This document shows, piece after piece, positions 1 to 8,578 of a DNA stretch of 64,000 nt. Positions within the stretch are counted from its first letter, which is position 1. Each line of letters opens with the position of its first letter. The DNA is from Microcaldota archaeon (lineage in GTDB: Archaea; Micrarchaeota; Micrarchaeia; Anstonellales; Bilamarchaeaceae). The stretch spans positions 1-64,000 of the forward strand of contig JAFGCC010000013.1 in the NCBI GenBank assembly GCA_016932815.1, given 5' to 3'. A program made the position numbers and the translations under genes. The notes under the pieces are model-generated. The model was not told the origin of the DNA. It ran no database searches and worked only from the letters and a program-made list of their open reading frames with translations.

Positions 1-952
1 TCCACCCCGCTCTTCCCAATCAGTGCTCTACCTCAGTATCCTCCTCGGGAGACGCTGTACTCAGATACATCTCAGAGGGAACCCGCTATTGCCGGGCTCG
101 ACTGGCCTATCACCCCTACACGCGAGTCACCTAAGTGGAATATACCAACACTAGTTGCGGGCCTCCACCAACGATCAAGCTGGCTTCACCCTGCTCGCGC
201 GTAGATCGCGCCGGCTTCGGGTCTGATCCGTGTGACTGATCCCCCTTTCAGAGGACGCCCCTTGTTTCCTGCGGGCTCTTGCTTTCGCTTCGACTCTCAT
301 CTCGCCACACGAATAAACTCCCTGGCTCTTGCTTCAAGAAGAATGACACGACACTGGTTAAACTGCCTCGATCCAACCCTTTCGGGAATTCACTTCGGCA
401 ATCCTAAAGCCCTTTAATGCCATGCCTTCCTGTCCCCATTTAATTTCAGGCTCTATATTCACACCCCTTCCGGGGTCCTTTTCAACATTCGCTCACGCTA
501 CTCATTCGCTATCGGTCTGGTACCTAATATTTAGGCTTGGAGGTTGATACCCCCACATTCCCGCCTCCTATCCGGCAGACGGTACTCTTCTTGGATCGCT
601 CCACTCTCCTTCGCATACGGGGCTATCACCCGCTATGGCGCTCCTTTCCAGAAGACTTCTGCTCAAAGAATGGATGCTCCCCGCCACATCTCACCTGCAT
701 TGCTGCAGATAATTCAGCTTGGCCTATTCGGAGTTCAGTCACCCTTACTAACCGAATCCCAATTGGTTTCTCTTCCGCCCGGTACTAAGATGTTTCAATT
801 CCCGGGGTAACTATGCGCTTCAGTTTCCCAAAGAGCATACACCCAGATCCTGGGGTCAAAGGTTGCGTGCACCTCACCCAGGCATATCGCAGCTTACCAC
901 GTGGGTTTGCTGATACCAGCCTAGTCATCCACTAAATGGGTTGAACATATCC
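1..952 (-). rRNA. 23S ribosomal RNA, 5' portion (3' part lies beyond the left edge)
   Basis: The reverse complement reads as an archaeal large-subunit rRNA: near the 5' end it has GTGGATGACTAGGCTGG, then GTAAGCTGCGATATGCC, and at the window edge GAGGTAGAGCACTGATTGGG of domain II. Only about the first 900-950 bases are present. The mature 5' end is estimated from the position of the GTGGATGAC motif and is uncertain by some tens of bases. Just outside it a hairpin (ATATCCA/TGGATAT, about 946-966) may belong to the processing stem. The next gene upstream on the same strand is protein-coding, so this 23S is not preceded by a 16S gene. The small ORFs listed across this interval are shadows. Confidence 0.95.
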
Positions 953-1097
953 AAACTCTATGGATATCACTTCACACTCATACGGACTTTGCAGTCCAGC
1001 CTCACCCCAAGCGGAGTGAAGGCGAAAGCTCATAGAGCTAATAATTCAGTCATCACGCCATACATTCAGAGGGCGCTCTTACTCACCGCACAAGGCG
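953..1097 (-). other. 23S rRNA leader, no gene
   Basis: This stretch lies between the likely transcription start and the mature 23S 5' end. On the minus strand it contains short stem-loops: CACCGC/GCGGTG (about 1083-1102), GGACT-GCAA-AGTCC (about 985-1000) and an enclosing CTTCACTC/GAGTGTGAAG pairing. I read it as the pre-rRNA leader. No tRNA or protein gene is visible in it. Confidence 0.6.
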
Positions 1098-1121
1098 GTG
1101 GAACGTATATATGAATACATG

Positions 1122-1133
1122 GGTTTAAAAGGG
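1122..1133 (-). promoter_or_regulatory. Core promoter (TATA/BRE-like) of the 23S gene
   Basis: The plus strand reads GGTTTAAAAGGG, so the minus strand has CCCTTTTAAACC. The 5S gene has an almost identical box (GGGTTTAAAAAGG on the plus strand, 41207-41219) about 28 bases before its 5' end. Transcription would start near 1097. Confidence 0.65.
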
Positions 1134-1163
1134 TTTGGGGCAACCGACGGTCGGAATTTGCCC

Positions 1164-1981
1164 TTAGCGCTTCCTTGGAGCCCTCTGCACCCTTCCGCGC
1201 AGGGGCGCTCCGTCTGCGGCCCTTTGGGAAGCGCCACTTGGAGGGTGCATCCTGCGCCCCCTCTCCCCCTTAGCGTCCCGCATCTCTAGGAGAGACCTGC
1301 TTTTTATTGCTTTCCTGGCCCTGGCAGCTTCAGAGAGCACCCTCCTGCCATTGCCCCTTTTTCCCTTGAGCGATTCCAGGGGCTCAAGCCATCCTTTTTC
1401 CCTGCACAGGTTTATTGCCGCAAGCTTCGCCGATTCGGGTGCCGCAGGATGCAGGAGCAGAGCCCCCACACTATCCTTGTCCCCTGTTATCTTAAAGACG
1501 TATAGCGCGCCCTCCAATGCGGCTTCGGCCTTTTCCCTCGCCCCCTCCGAAAAGCTGCCGTTGTTATATATCCTTATTAAGGGCTCCACCCTGGCATTGA
1601 CGCCCAGGTGCACTATTATGTGCTCAAGCGTGCGAAGCGCCCGCTCCCTCTCGAATTCCCGGAGGCCTTCCCTCTTAAGGTAATCTAGTATCGGGTACGG
1701 ATTGCCGCACTCGGAGCATACTATTACAATCAGGTCTGCGGCACTCTTGGGGATTTCGAGCTTGAGCAAATCCCAGAGCACAGAGGGGTTTCCCTCCTGC
1801 AAACCTGTATCGCACTCAATAAGGCATTTTCTATTGGGACTTTTATCACATCGGGAGCGCTTTTGCCCATTCTTATATACATCGAAGAAAGAGCGCCAAC
1901 ATCCCCATCGTAGGCTTTCGCAGAAAGGAGCTGGTCGGAGAGTTCGTCTGCGCAGCTGCGCGGAGCCCCGGAATTCCCCAT
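1164..1981 (-). pseudogene. Helical-repeat-like protein of unknown function, apparently frameshifted
   Basis: Two minus-strand frames read as one protein. Frame A, starting at ATG 1981, gives about 57 plausible residues ending near ENALLSAIQ, then becomes implausible. The adjacent frame, open from 1802 leftwards (212 aa with a TTG start in the ORF track), continues with helical protein-like sequence such as LEIPKSAADLIVIVCSECG. Moving from one to the other needs a -1 (or +2) shift around 1800-1815. The second part is rich in Leu/Ala helices reminiscent of HEAT-type repeats, followed by a basic tail. No typical slippery heptamer is visible at the junction. It could be a decayed gene, a sequencing error or, least likely, programmed frameshifting. 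No function is assigned. Confidence 0.5.
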
Positions 1982-2057
1982 ATGAAACTTATTGGGAGAA
2001 GGCAGTTAAAAAGGAATATGGGAATATGCAAAATATTTGCATTGTCTGATTTCCCGA

Positions 2058-2582
2058 TTAAGCAGGACGGATTGCCCTTTTGTGGCGGAAACTCCGCTTG
2101 ATTGGGGCGGGCTTGTGCTTCACCGGGGCATCCCTAGCGGATGCGGCATGCATGCTGGAAGCCCGCTTGCGCGGGAGGGACTTTGCAGGGGATTTAGGAG
2201 TTGAATGGCGCATAAGGTAGTTATGAACTTCGCGCCTGTAATATGAACGCTCTTCCCGCGAAAGCTCTCTCCTGGGAAGGCTGTCATCATAATATAGCAC
2301 AGACAGGGCATCCCCTAATGAATTATCTATCTTCTCATGCAGTTCCGGGCAGTGCCTCCTGGCAATTGCCTCTAGGACATCAAGTTCATCTAATGCCATA
2401 TCAGCGGTTAATGCCTCAAGGGCAAAAAGAAAACGTTTTTCCTCGTAGCTGGGCTCCGGGTTCATTTGCTTTTTTAGTGCGGCATTTTGCGCAGCCTCCC
2501 CTGCATGGTGAATATCCGCTTTCCTTTGCATCCCAAGCGCATAATCTTCCTTGTGCTTCCCAGTCCGAACCAAATTTACCAA
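2058..2582 (-). CDS. Hypothetical protein with basic C-terminal tail
   Basis: 174 aa, not recognised. The middle (about residues 45-100) is predicted helical and acidic (e.g. FALEALTADMALDELDVLEA). The last 50 residues are rich in Lys, Arg, Ser and Pro, suggesting a disordered, possibly nucleic-acid-binding tail. No signal peptide or membrane segment is seen. It has few alternatives on the other strand with protein-like composition. It stands alone between the broken gene at 1.2-2 kb and the convergently spaced permease. Confidence 0.55.
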   Translation of the reverse strand: MVNLVRTGKHKEDYALGMQRKADIHHAGEAAQNAALKKQMNPEPSYEEKRFLFALEALTADMALDELDVLEAIARRHCPELHEKIDNSLGDALSVLYYDDSLPRRELSREERSYYRREVHNYLMRHSTPKSPAKSLPRKRASSMHAASARDAPVKHKPAPIKRSFRHKRAIRPA

Positions 2583-2644
2583 CCAAACGATTTTAGGGTG
2601 GGCATATGAATAAAAACTTTGGTTTGGGCAAAGCGTTGGGATTT

Positions 2645-3961
2645 TCAGAAATCCGGCCTGTGCGCCTTCTTGTGCTCCTTGAAGCCTTCGGGCGTGGGCA
2701 AAACCTTCCCCTGCACGAAATACACGAGCACCCCAAGTGCTACAAGCCCCAGCCCGTATGCAACAGCATTTATCGAGAGCTGGGTTATGAAGAATACTAC
2801 CGTGAGCGCGCCAAGGACTGCGGAAACCGGGACATTTGCAACCGAGAGGGGAATCCTGAATGCCCTCTCCAGCTTCGGCTCGCGCAGCCTGAGCACTATT
2901 ACGCTGATGTTGACCAGCAGGAAGGCGGTTAGTGCCGCGAAATTTGTCACTTCCGCTATTATTACCATATCAGATAAGAGTAGGAAGGCGCTTGCTACAA
3001 CGAATGAGAATAACGCTGCAAAATGCGGAGTCTGGAACTTCTCGTTCACATTTGAGATGAATCCCGGAAGCGCATTCTCGTTTGCCATCCCATATGAAAG
3101 CCTTGAAGCCGTAATCAGGCAAATCATTACCGTATTCGCAGTCGATGCGAGCGCTATTATCGCGAAAATAAATGCATATTCGCCCAAAAGCGGAATCACG
3201 ACATCCTTGACCGGTGCGGTGGAGGCTCCGAGAATCTCCGGGCCCACAAGGAGCAGGGAAGCAACTGCGAATAGCGCATAGAGGATTGTGCATATTGCTA
3301 TTGAGAGCACTATTGCATAGGGGATTGTGCGCGTTGCATCCTTTGCCTCCTCGCTCTCGCTTGCGAGCATTTCAAAGCCGAGCATCGCAAAGAACACCAG
3401 GGCGGCTCCCGCAAATACCTGCGCAAGCTCGAAATCCATAAGGTCCGGGTTTGCGCTCCCAAAGAGGAAGCCCGCGACGATTACGATTAGCAGCCCGCCT
3501 ATCTCCATTGCGAACATCACGTTGTTGAGCCGTATCGATTCTTTTATGCCGATTATGTTCACGACTGAGAAGAACAGGATTACGCCGAATGCGGCAAGGC
3601 TTACAGGGAAGGAGATAATCGATGCCAGGTAGCTCCCAAACGCCATGGAGATTGCAGCTGCGCCCACCATGGTTTCGAAGAGGACGAGCCAGCCGGTCGT
3701 GAAACCCAGGAGTTTGCTCTTTAGCCCCTTTAGGACGTACAAGAATGAGGAGCCGGCTTTTGGGAACACCGATGCCATCTCGGCATAGCTTAGCCCGGTT
3801 AGGAGGGCCACTAATGCTGCGAGTATGAATGATAACCAAACCCCGCTTCCCGCAATCGCGGTAGCAGAGCCTATGATTGCATAAATCCCCGCGCCCACTA
3901 TTACCGATATTCCGAAAATCGTGGCTGTTGTGAGCCCGAATTCCCTCTTTAGTTCGGCCAT
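2645..3961 (-). CDS. APC-superfamily amino acid permease
   Basis: 438 aa with about twelve hydrophobic segments and the start typical of APC transporters: a short cytosolic N-terminus followed by GISVIVGAGIYAIIGS in TM1, where the unwound glycine-rich stretch binds the substrate amino-acid backbone. GLSYAEMASVFPKAGSSF is the conserved TM2/TM3 loop. Length matches the family. It would import an amino acid or exchange it across the membrane; the substrate cannot be read from the sequence. The ATG at 3961 has a TATA-like CTTTTATAAG about 27 bases upstream, consistent with a leaderless transcript. Confidence 0.9.
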   Translation of the reverse strand: MAELKREFGLTTATIFGISVIVGAGIYAIIGSATAIAGSGVWLSFILAALVALLTGLSYAEMASVFPKAGSSFLYVLKGLKSKLLGFTTGWLVLFETMVGAAAISMAFGSYLASIISFPVSLAAFGVILFFSVVNIIGIKESIRLNNVMFAMEIGGLLIVIVAGFLFGSANPDLMDFELAQVFAGAALVFFAMLGFEMLASESEEAKDATRTIPYAIVLSIAICTILYALFAVASLLLVGPEILGASTAPVKDVVIPLLGEYAFIFAIIALASTANTVMICLITASRLSYGMANENALPGFISNVNEKFQTPHFAALFSFVVASAFLLLSDMVIIAEVTNFAALTAFLLVNISVIVLRLREPKLERAFRIPLSVANVPVSAVLGALTVVFFITQLSINAVAYGLGLVALGVLVYFVQGKVLPTPEGFKEHKKAHRPDF

Positions 3962-4223
3962 GGTTGCCCGTTCGCATATATTGCTTATAAAAGATTGTGT
4001 TTGGAAATCCCCGCATAGGGAGCAAGAGGGTGCTCATAAAAAAGGAGGGGCCAAGCAGGCTGCACGGGAGGGAGGAATTACCTGGTTACGGACGGCCTCG
4101 AAACCGGAGGGAACAAAATCCCGATGTTCCTGTTCGGGTTCCTGGAGCAGGAATGGGAATATGCCCGGCAGGCTGGCGCCAGCCCAACTCATTAATAAAA
4201 TATAAGGGGGCTAAACCTCCCTT
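3962..4223. other. Intergenic region between the permease and trpS
   Basis: About 260 bases hold the divergent promoters of the permease (box near 3984-3993) and trpS. One plus-strand frame from about 4043 to 4193 is open and somewhat protein-like but has no good start, so I do not call it. The region also contains a perfect 14-base palindrome, listed separately. Confidence 0.5.
4171..4184. promoter_or_regulatory. Perfect palindrome upstream of the trpS TATA box
   Basis: GGCTGGCGCCAGCC is a perfect 14-base inverted repeat ending roughly ten bases before the AT-rich box (AAAATATAAG) that precedes trpS. It could be an operator or simply a stable hairpin; no regulator is identified. Confidence 0.35.
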
Positions 4224-5354
4224 ATGGCAAAAGTTACCCCATGGGAAGTCGAGGGAAATATAGACTACGGCAAGCTCATAGAGGAATTCGGCACAAAGAA
4301 AATAGATGCATCCTTGCACCATAAGATTGCGGAAATCGCAGGGGAAGAGCACGTGATGCTGCGCAGGGATTTCTTTTACTCGCACAGGGATTTGGGCCTC
4401 GTTTTGAAGGATTATGAAGCGGGAAAGGGCTTCTTCCTATACACCGGCAGGGGCCCTTCGGGCGACATGCACCTTGGGCACTTAATCCCCCTCATATTCA
4501 CAAAGTGGCTGCAGGAAAAATTCAAGGTTAATTTGTACATCAGCCTAAGCGACGACGAAAAGTTCCTGCACAAGCGCAACCTCAGCTGGGATGATGTTGA
4601 CAAATATTCCGCGCGCAACGCGCTGGATATTGCCGCTGTGGGCTTTGACCCGGAGAGGACTTTCATATTCCGCAACAGCGAGTACGCAAAAAACGCGTAT
4701 CCACTCCTGATGCAGGTTGCAAAGAAGATTACGTTTTCAACTGCGAAAGCGGTATTCGGCTTCACAAACGAAACGAACGTTGGGATGATGAACTACCCCT
4801 CATACCAGATTGTCCCAAGCTTCTTTGAGAAAAAGAGGTGCTTAATCCCCTGCGCAATCGACCAGGACCCCTACTGGAGAATCCAGCGCGACATCGCAGG
4901 GCCCCTCGGTTTCGAGAAGGCGGCTGCGGTGCACTCCAAATTCTTCCCGCCTCTCCAGGGAATCGAGGGGAAGATGAGTGCAAGCAACACCGAGAGCGCA
5001 ATCTGGCTTGACGATTCGGAGAAGGTTGTGCGCAAGAAAATCATGAAATACGCATTTTCAGGCGGGCGCGAAACGGTTGAAGAGCACCGGGAAAAGGGAG
5101 GGGACGTTTCCGTTGATGTTAGCTTCCAATGGCTAAAGATGCTCTTTGAGCAGGACGATAAGCACTTAAAGGACATTGAATCCGAATATAGTTCCGGGCG
5201 GATGCTCAGCGGGGAGCTAAAGCAGCTCCTAGTAGACAAGGTAAATGCATTCCTGGAAGGGCACCGCGCGCGCCGCGATAAGATAAACATAGACGAGTTC
5301 ATGTACAGCGGCAAACTATCAAAGAAGATGTGGGAAACCACGCACAAAGCCTAA
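4224..5354 (+). CDS. trpS: Tryptophanyl-tRNA synthetase, archaeal type
   Basis: 376 aa class I aminoacyl-tRNA synthetase that charges tRNA-Trp. The HIGH-type ATP motif is GDMHLGH (about residue 80), preceded by the TrpRS signature YTGRGPSG, and the second signature is KMSAS (about residue 250). IDQDPYWRIQRDIA is characteristic of the archaeal/eukaryotic TrpRS branch. Length is normal for archaeal enzymes. The TATA-like AAAATATAAG about 24 bases before ATG suggests a very short leader. A small inverted repeat (AAGGGGG/CCTCCCTT) abuts the start codon. Confidence 0.96.
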   Translation: MAKVTPWEVEGNIDYGKLIEEFGTKKIDASLHHKIAEIAGEEHVMLRRDFFYSHRDLGLVLKDYEAGKGFFLYTGRGPSGDMHLGHLIPLIFTKWLQEKFKVNLYISLSDDEKFLHKRNLSWDDVDKYSARNALDIAAVGFDPERTFIFRNSEYAKNAYPLLMQVAKKITFSTAKAVFGFTNETNVGMMNYPSYQIVPSFFEKKRCLIPCAIDQDPYWRIQRDIAGPLGFEKAAAVHSKFFPPLQGIEGKMSASNTESAIWLDDSEKVVRKKIMKYAFSGGRETVEEHREKGGDVSVDVSFQWLKMLFEQDDKHLKDIESEYSSGRMLSGELKQLLVDKVNAFLEGHRARRDKINIDEFMYSGKLSKKMWETTHKA

Positions 5355-5367
5355 AAAGGTGGAAAAA

Positions 5368-6798
5368 ATGGGACGGCAAAAAGACAACAAAAAAGGAAGG
5401 TACTCCGGAGAGAGAAGGAGTGGCGGCAGGAATTATTCTGATTCGGAAGGCGGAAGGCGTTCTGAGCGCGGGGGATATTCGCGCGAAGGCGGCAGGAGCT
5501 ATGGGGGAAGAAGCTCCGGAAGGAGTTATTCGCGTGAAGGCGAAGGGGGCGGAAGGAGGTATTCCGGTGATAGCGGGGAGAGAAGGGGATACTCCGGGAG
5601 AAGCGGCGGCAGGGACAGCTACCGCGGAGAGCGCGGAGGAGGCGAAGGTTCAAGCCGCGGCGGATACTCCGGGGAAGGCGGAAGATACTCCCGCGAAGGG
5701 GGAAGAAGTGATTACCGCGGAGACCGCCGCGAAGGAGGCAGGAGCTATGGGGGAAGGAGCCCAAACAGGAGATATTCCGATGATAGCGGGCGCGAAGATA
5801 GGGGAGGATATTCTTCAAGGGAAGGGGGCAGGAAACGCTACGATAAGAGGGAAGGCGGAAGCCGGGGCAGGCGCCCAGAAGGGGGGGGCGGATTTGAGAA
5901 GCGCGGATTCGGAAACAAGCGCAGCTTCGGCAGGGAGCGCGAAGAAGGCTCTTTTGGGAGCGGCTTCGGAGCCGGCTTCGACCGCGACAAATTCATGAAA
6001 AAAGCAAGGGAGCAGACCACGGAAGTCCTTCGCAGCAGGGACATGTACCTTGCCTATTTGTCCAACGCGATTGAGGAGGAAGAGCGCGTTGCAAACCAGC
6101 TCGTTGAGAGGCTAGAAGAGCTCTACGGATTGTATTTCCCGGAACTCAAAGTAGAAGACAGGCGCAACTACGCCCTCATAATTTCGAAGATAACAAGGGA
6201 CAAGGTGGACATAAACGCAATCAAGGCGTACGTTGGCGAAGGCAAGGCCATCCAGATTTCCGAAGCCGGAAAGAAAAGCATCGGCGGGGATTTCGAGGAA
6301 AAGGACGTTGAGAACATGCAGAAGATGGCGCTTGAAATCGAGAGCATCTATGCCCTGATGAACCGCCACGAGAAGTACCTTGATGACGTTTCGCAGCAGG
6401 TGTGCCCGAACCTCCGCTACCTAATAGGCGCCAAGGTTGCCTGCAAGCTCATTTCCGCCGCGGGAGGGCTCAAGAAGCTCGCGGTCATGCCCGCAAGCAC
6501 GGTCCAGGTAATCGGTGCGGAGAAGGCACTATTCAAGCACCTAAGAAACAGGAACATAGCGCCCCCCAAGCACGGGATAATCTTCCAGCACAACTCCATT
6601 TCCACTTCCCCAAAGTCGGTAAGGGGAAAGATTGCGCGCGCACTTGCAACCAAGATTGCGCTTGCAGTGAAGGCGGACGTATATACGAAAAGGTTCATAG
6701 GGCCCCTGATAAAGGATAAATTCGAAAAGAGGCTAAAGGACATACTCGCAAAGGCGCCAAGGAGGCCCAGGGAAACCGAGGATGAGGGTGCCTATTAG
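5368..6798 (+). CDS. Nop5/Nop56-type box C/D RNP protein with RGG-like N-terminal extension
   Basis: 476 aa from ATG 5368, which has a Shine-Dalgarno GGTGG five bases upstream; the ORF-track start is a GTG nine bases earlier. Residues 1 to about 195 are low complexity, built from Gly, Arg, Ser, Tyr and Glu (SYGGRS, GGYSREG, RRYSG repeats). Residues about 205-465 are the Nop coiled-coil plus Nop domain, including KVACKLISAAGGLKKLAVMP and a GAEKALFKHL stretch that in the family contacts L7Ae and the guide RNA. The usual N-terminal domain that binds fibrillarin is not visible; the disordered tract takes its place. No fibrillarin gene is adjacent. The expected role is assembly of box C/D methylation-guide RNPs. 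Confidence 0.88.
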   Translation: MGRQKDNKKGRYSGERRSGGRNYSDSEGGRRSERGGYSREGGRSYGGRSSGRSYSREGEGGGRRYSGDSGERRGYSGRSGGRDSYRGERGGGEGSSRGGYSGEGGRYSREGGRSDYRGDRREGGRSYGGRSPNRRYSDDSGREDRGGYSSREGGRKRYDKREGGSRGRRPEGGGGFEKRGFGNKRSFGREREEGSFGSGFGAGFDRDKFMKKAREQTTEVLRSRDMYLAYLSNAIEEEERVANQLVERLEELYGLYFPELKVEDRRNYALIISKITRDKVDINAIKAYVGEGKAIQISEAGKKSIGGDFEEKDVENMQKMALEIESIYALMNRHEKYLDDVSQQVCPNLRYLIGAKVACKLISAAGGLKKLAVMPASTVQVIGAEKALFKHLRNRNIAPPKHGIIFQHNSISTSPKSVRGKIARALATKIALAVKADVYTKRFIGPLIKDKFEKRLKDILAKAPRRPRETEDEGAY

Positions 6799-7416
6799 AT
6801 GAGGATACTCCTGATTGCGGATTTGCATTCGGAAGAAGAGGTCCTAGACCGGCTCCGCGCCGTGCACGGCAGGTACGACTCAATCGTGGTGGCAGGAGAT
6901 ATCGAAGGGCACGATTATTCGCGGCGGCTCCTCTCGATTTCGGATTCCATAAAGTGGATACCCGGGAACATGGACGATAAGGGCTCTTGCGAACGCAACC
7001 CCGGAACCTGCCTGCACAAGAAGGAATTGGAGCTAGATGGCGGGCTAAAGCTGGTCGGTTTCGGGTTCAGTTCCCCCACCCCCTTTGGGACGCCCGGGGA
7101 ACTTGGCGAAGACGAGATTTATTCCGGGCTGTGCCCGCTGGAGATAGACGGGAACACCATACTAATTACCCACGTGCCCCCCTATGGCGTATTAGACGAG
7201 GTCGCCGAGGGAATCCACGCGGGAAGCAGGTCGCTGCGCAGGATAATGGAGGAAAAGAAGCCCCGCATAATAGCGTGCGGGCACGTCCACGAGGCAGAGG
7301 GCAAGGAGAAGTGCGGGGAAACCACGGTCGTGCAGATTCCGGCTGCAAGCACCCTGCGCGGAATCCTCCTTACTATCGAGAACGGGCAGGCTAGTATAGA
7401 GATGGAGAGTCTATGA
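6799..7416 (+). CDS. Calcineurin-like metallophosphoesterase
   Basis: 205 aa. The metal-binding motifs appear in order: ADLHS (DxH, residues 8-10), GDIEGHD, GNMDD, THVPP and CGHVHE. This is the compact YfcE/MJ0936-like type that hydrolyses phosphodiester or phosphomonoester bonds with two metal ions. The substrate is unknown. The ATG follows the Nop5 stop codon directly and its own stop overlaps the next gene (ATGA), so the three genes look like one transcription unit. Confidence 0.9.
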   Translation: MRILLIADLHSEEEVLDRLRAVHGRYDSIVVAGDIEGHDYSRRLLSISDSIKWIPGNMDDKGSCERNPGTCLHKKELELDGGLKLVGFGFSSPTPFGTPGELGEDEIYSGLCPLEIDGNTILITHVPPYGVLDEVAEGIHAGSRSLRRIMEEKKPRIIACGHVHEAEGKEKCGETTVVQIPAASTLRGILLTIENGQASIEMESL

Positions 7417-7805
7417 AGGCGCTTTCTATTGCAAGGTGCAGGAGCGAGAAGAAACTCCTCGCGCTAATCAACGAGATTTTCCCTTCCGCAACTCCCGGCT
7501 TTGGGGAAAACGACGTTTATTTCCTTGCAACCTTGGATGGGGAGGATGCGGGCTTTTTGCACCTGATACTGCATTCTAAGGGAGTCCTGCTGCAGGGAAT
7601 CGGGGTGCGCGAGAAGTTCCGCAAAAAGGGCATTGGGGGAGGCCTCATGGATACGGCACTGGAATTCGCGCAAAAGGAGAATGCAGACATCCTGCTCAAG
7701 GTAAAACCCTCCAATACGGACGCGCTTAACCTGTATGCGAAAAAAGGCTTCAGCATCCGCAAGGTCACAGATGCATACGTACTGCACAGGAAAAGGTGCA
7801 ATTAA
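7413..7805 (+). CDS. GNAT-family N-acetyltransferase
   Basis: 130 aa with the acetyl-CoA pyrophosphate-binding loop RKKGIGGGL (Q/RxxGxG/A type, about residues 70-78) following GIGVREKF, and the C-terminal motif NTDALNLYAKKGF typical of RimI-like acetyltransferases. It probably acetylates an amine such as a protein N-terminus or a small metabolite; the substrate is not inferable. The start overlaps the phosphoesterase stop by four bases, indicating translational coupling. Confidence 0.85.
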   Translation: MKALSIARCRSEKKLLALINEIFPSATPGFGENDVYFLATLDGEDAGFLHLILHSKGVLLQGIGVREKFRKKGIGGGLMDTALEFAQKENADILLKVKPSNTDALNLYAKKGFSIRKVTDAYVLHRKRCN

Positions 7806-7852
7806 CCCGGATGGAGGAAAATATATAAACCCCCATATTGCCAATATAAACC

Positions 7853-8374
7853 ATGGATAATCGGCGCTTGTTTGCGATGCTCATATTAGTGTTCCTGGCC
7901 GAGGCGGCTTTTGCGAAAATGGCGGCAGACTCGTACAACGGCGTATTTGGCGGATGCGATGGGCTTGGGGCGGAGCCGCCCTTTGGCTTCATCTGGCTGC
8001 CAGAGAGCGTATCCAGCCTCTTCCTAGGGGACAGGGTGCTCCTGCATTTCATGAGTTCGCTGGGTTCCGGGGAACTCGTGATAAGCGGCGTTGTCAGCAA
8101 AGGGGAGATAGGGGACCTCTCATGCGGGGCAGCTTATGATTACGATTTCGAAGTTTGGATGAGCGATGCAAACGCGCTGGAGCTTGCAACAAGCCAAAAA
8201 CCCGTGACCACGTTCCTAAACCTCTGGAAGAAGGGGGAGATACGCCTCATTCCCAACGGGGAGGAAAACGGGCGGAAACTGCTCGATGCGCTGGAGGATG
8301 AATCCGTGAATTCGGACAGCGAAGCCGTTCCCAGGTGGATAAGGGAACTCTTTGCGGATGGCGCTCAGCAGTGA
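7853..8374 (+). CDS. Small exported hypothetical protein
   Basis: 173 aa. Residues 1-21 look like a signal peptide (short positive N-terminus, LFAMLILVFLAEAAFA, cleavage after AFA). The remainder is soluble and contains a beta-rich stretch with a few cysteines. No known domain is recognised. A TATA-like AAAATATATAAACC about 27-30 bases upstream of ATG supports leaderless transcription and this start. Confidence 0.65.
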   Translation: MDNRRLFAMLILVFLAEAAFAKMAADSYNGVFGGCDGLGAEPPFGFIWLPESVSSLFLGDRVLLHFMSSLGSGELVISGVVSKGEIGDLSCGAAYDYDFEVWMSDANALELATSQKPVTTFLNLWKKGEIRLIPNGEENGRKLLDALEDESVNSDSEAVPRWIRELFADGAQQ

Positions 8375-8425
8375 GCGTTTCGCAAACATATAAAAGGAGA
8401 ATGCGGCTTCACAAATACCCAATCC

Positions 8426-8498
8426 GGGGGATTGAGCCAACCTGGCAAGCTGCAAGCTTTGGGAGCTTGTAATCTGAGTTCAAATCTCAGATCCCCCA
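8426..8498 (+). tRNA. tRNA-Pro (TGG)
   Basis: Acceptor arms GGGGGAT/ATCCCCC, anticodon stem CAAGC/GCTTG enclosing loop TTTGGGA (anticodon TGG), T-arm CTGAG-TTCAAAT-CTCAG. No intron and no encoded CCA. A run of seven T (8508-8514) follows and may terminate transcription. Confidence 0.93.
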
Positions 8499-8507
8499 TT
8501 TCTCCCC

Positions 8508-8514
8508 TTTTTTT
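8508..8514 (+). terminator. Oligo-T terminator after tRNA-Pro
   Basis: Seven consecutive T ten bases after the tRNA 3' end, the usual archaeal intrinsic termination signal. It merges into the repeat that follows. Confidence 0.5.
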
Positions 8515-8576
8515 AAAAAATCTGAGAAATGTTGCGACATTTCTTCCCGTGAGCAAAGCTCACGGAGAAAGGTGCG
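8515..8576 (-). repeat. Hairpin repeat, copy E (type B hairpins, partial)
   Basis: On the minus strand this carries the same two inner hairpins as the copy at 59382: CCGTGAGC-TTT-GCTCACGG and AAATGT-CGCA-ACATTT, with the same linker. The outer CCTTTCTTTTT/AAAAAGAAAGG stem and flanks present in other copies are mostly missing. It lies directly after tRNA-Pro. Confidence 0.75.
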
Positions 8577-8578
8577 GT

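Noticed and set aside
232-810. Small ORFs across the first kilobase
   Set aside because: They lie inside the 23S rRNA gene.
4043-4193. Open plus-strand frame before trpS with a protein-like stretch (KIPMFLFGFLEQEWEYARQ)
   Set aside because: No start codon in a suitable place, and it ends next to the trpS promoter; could be chance or a gene remnant, not supportable as a gene.
5330-5998. 222-aa Ala/Gly/Glu-rich plus-strand ORF and its 155-aa antisense
   Set aside because: Out-of-frame readings of the repetitive Gly/Arg tract of the Nop5 gene.
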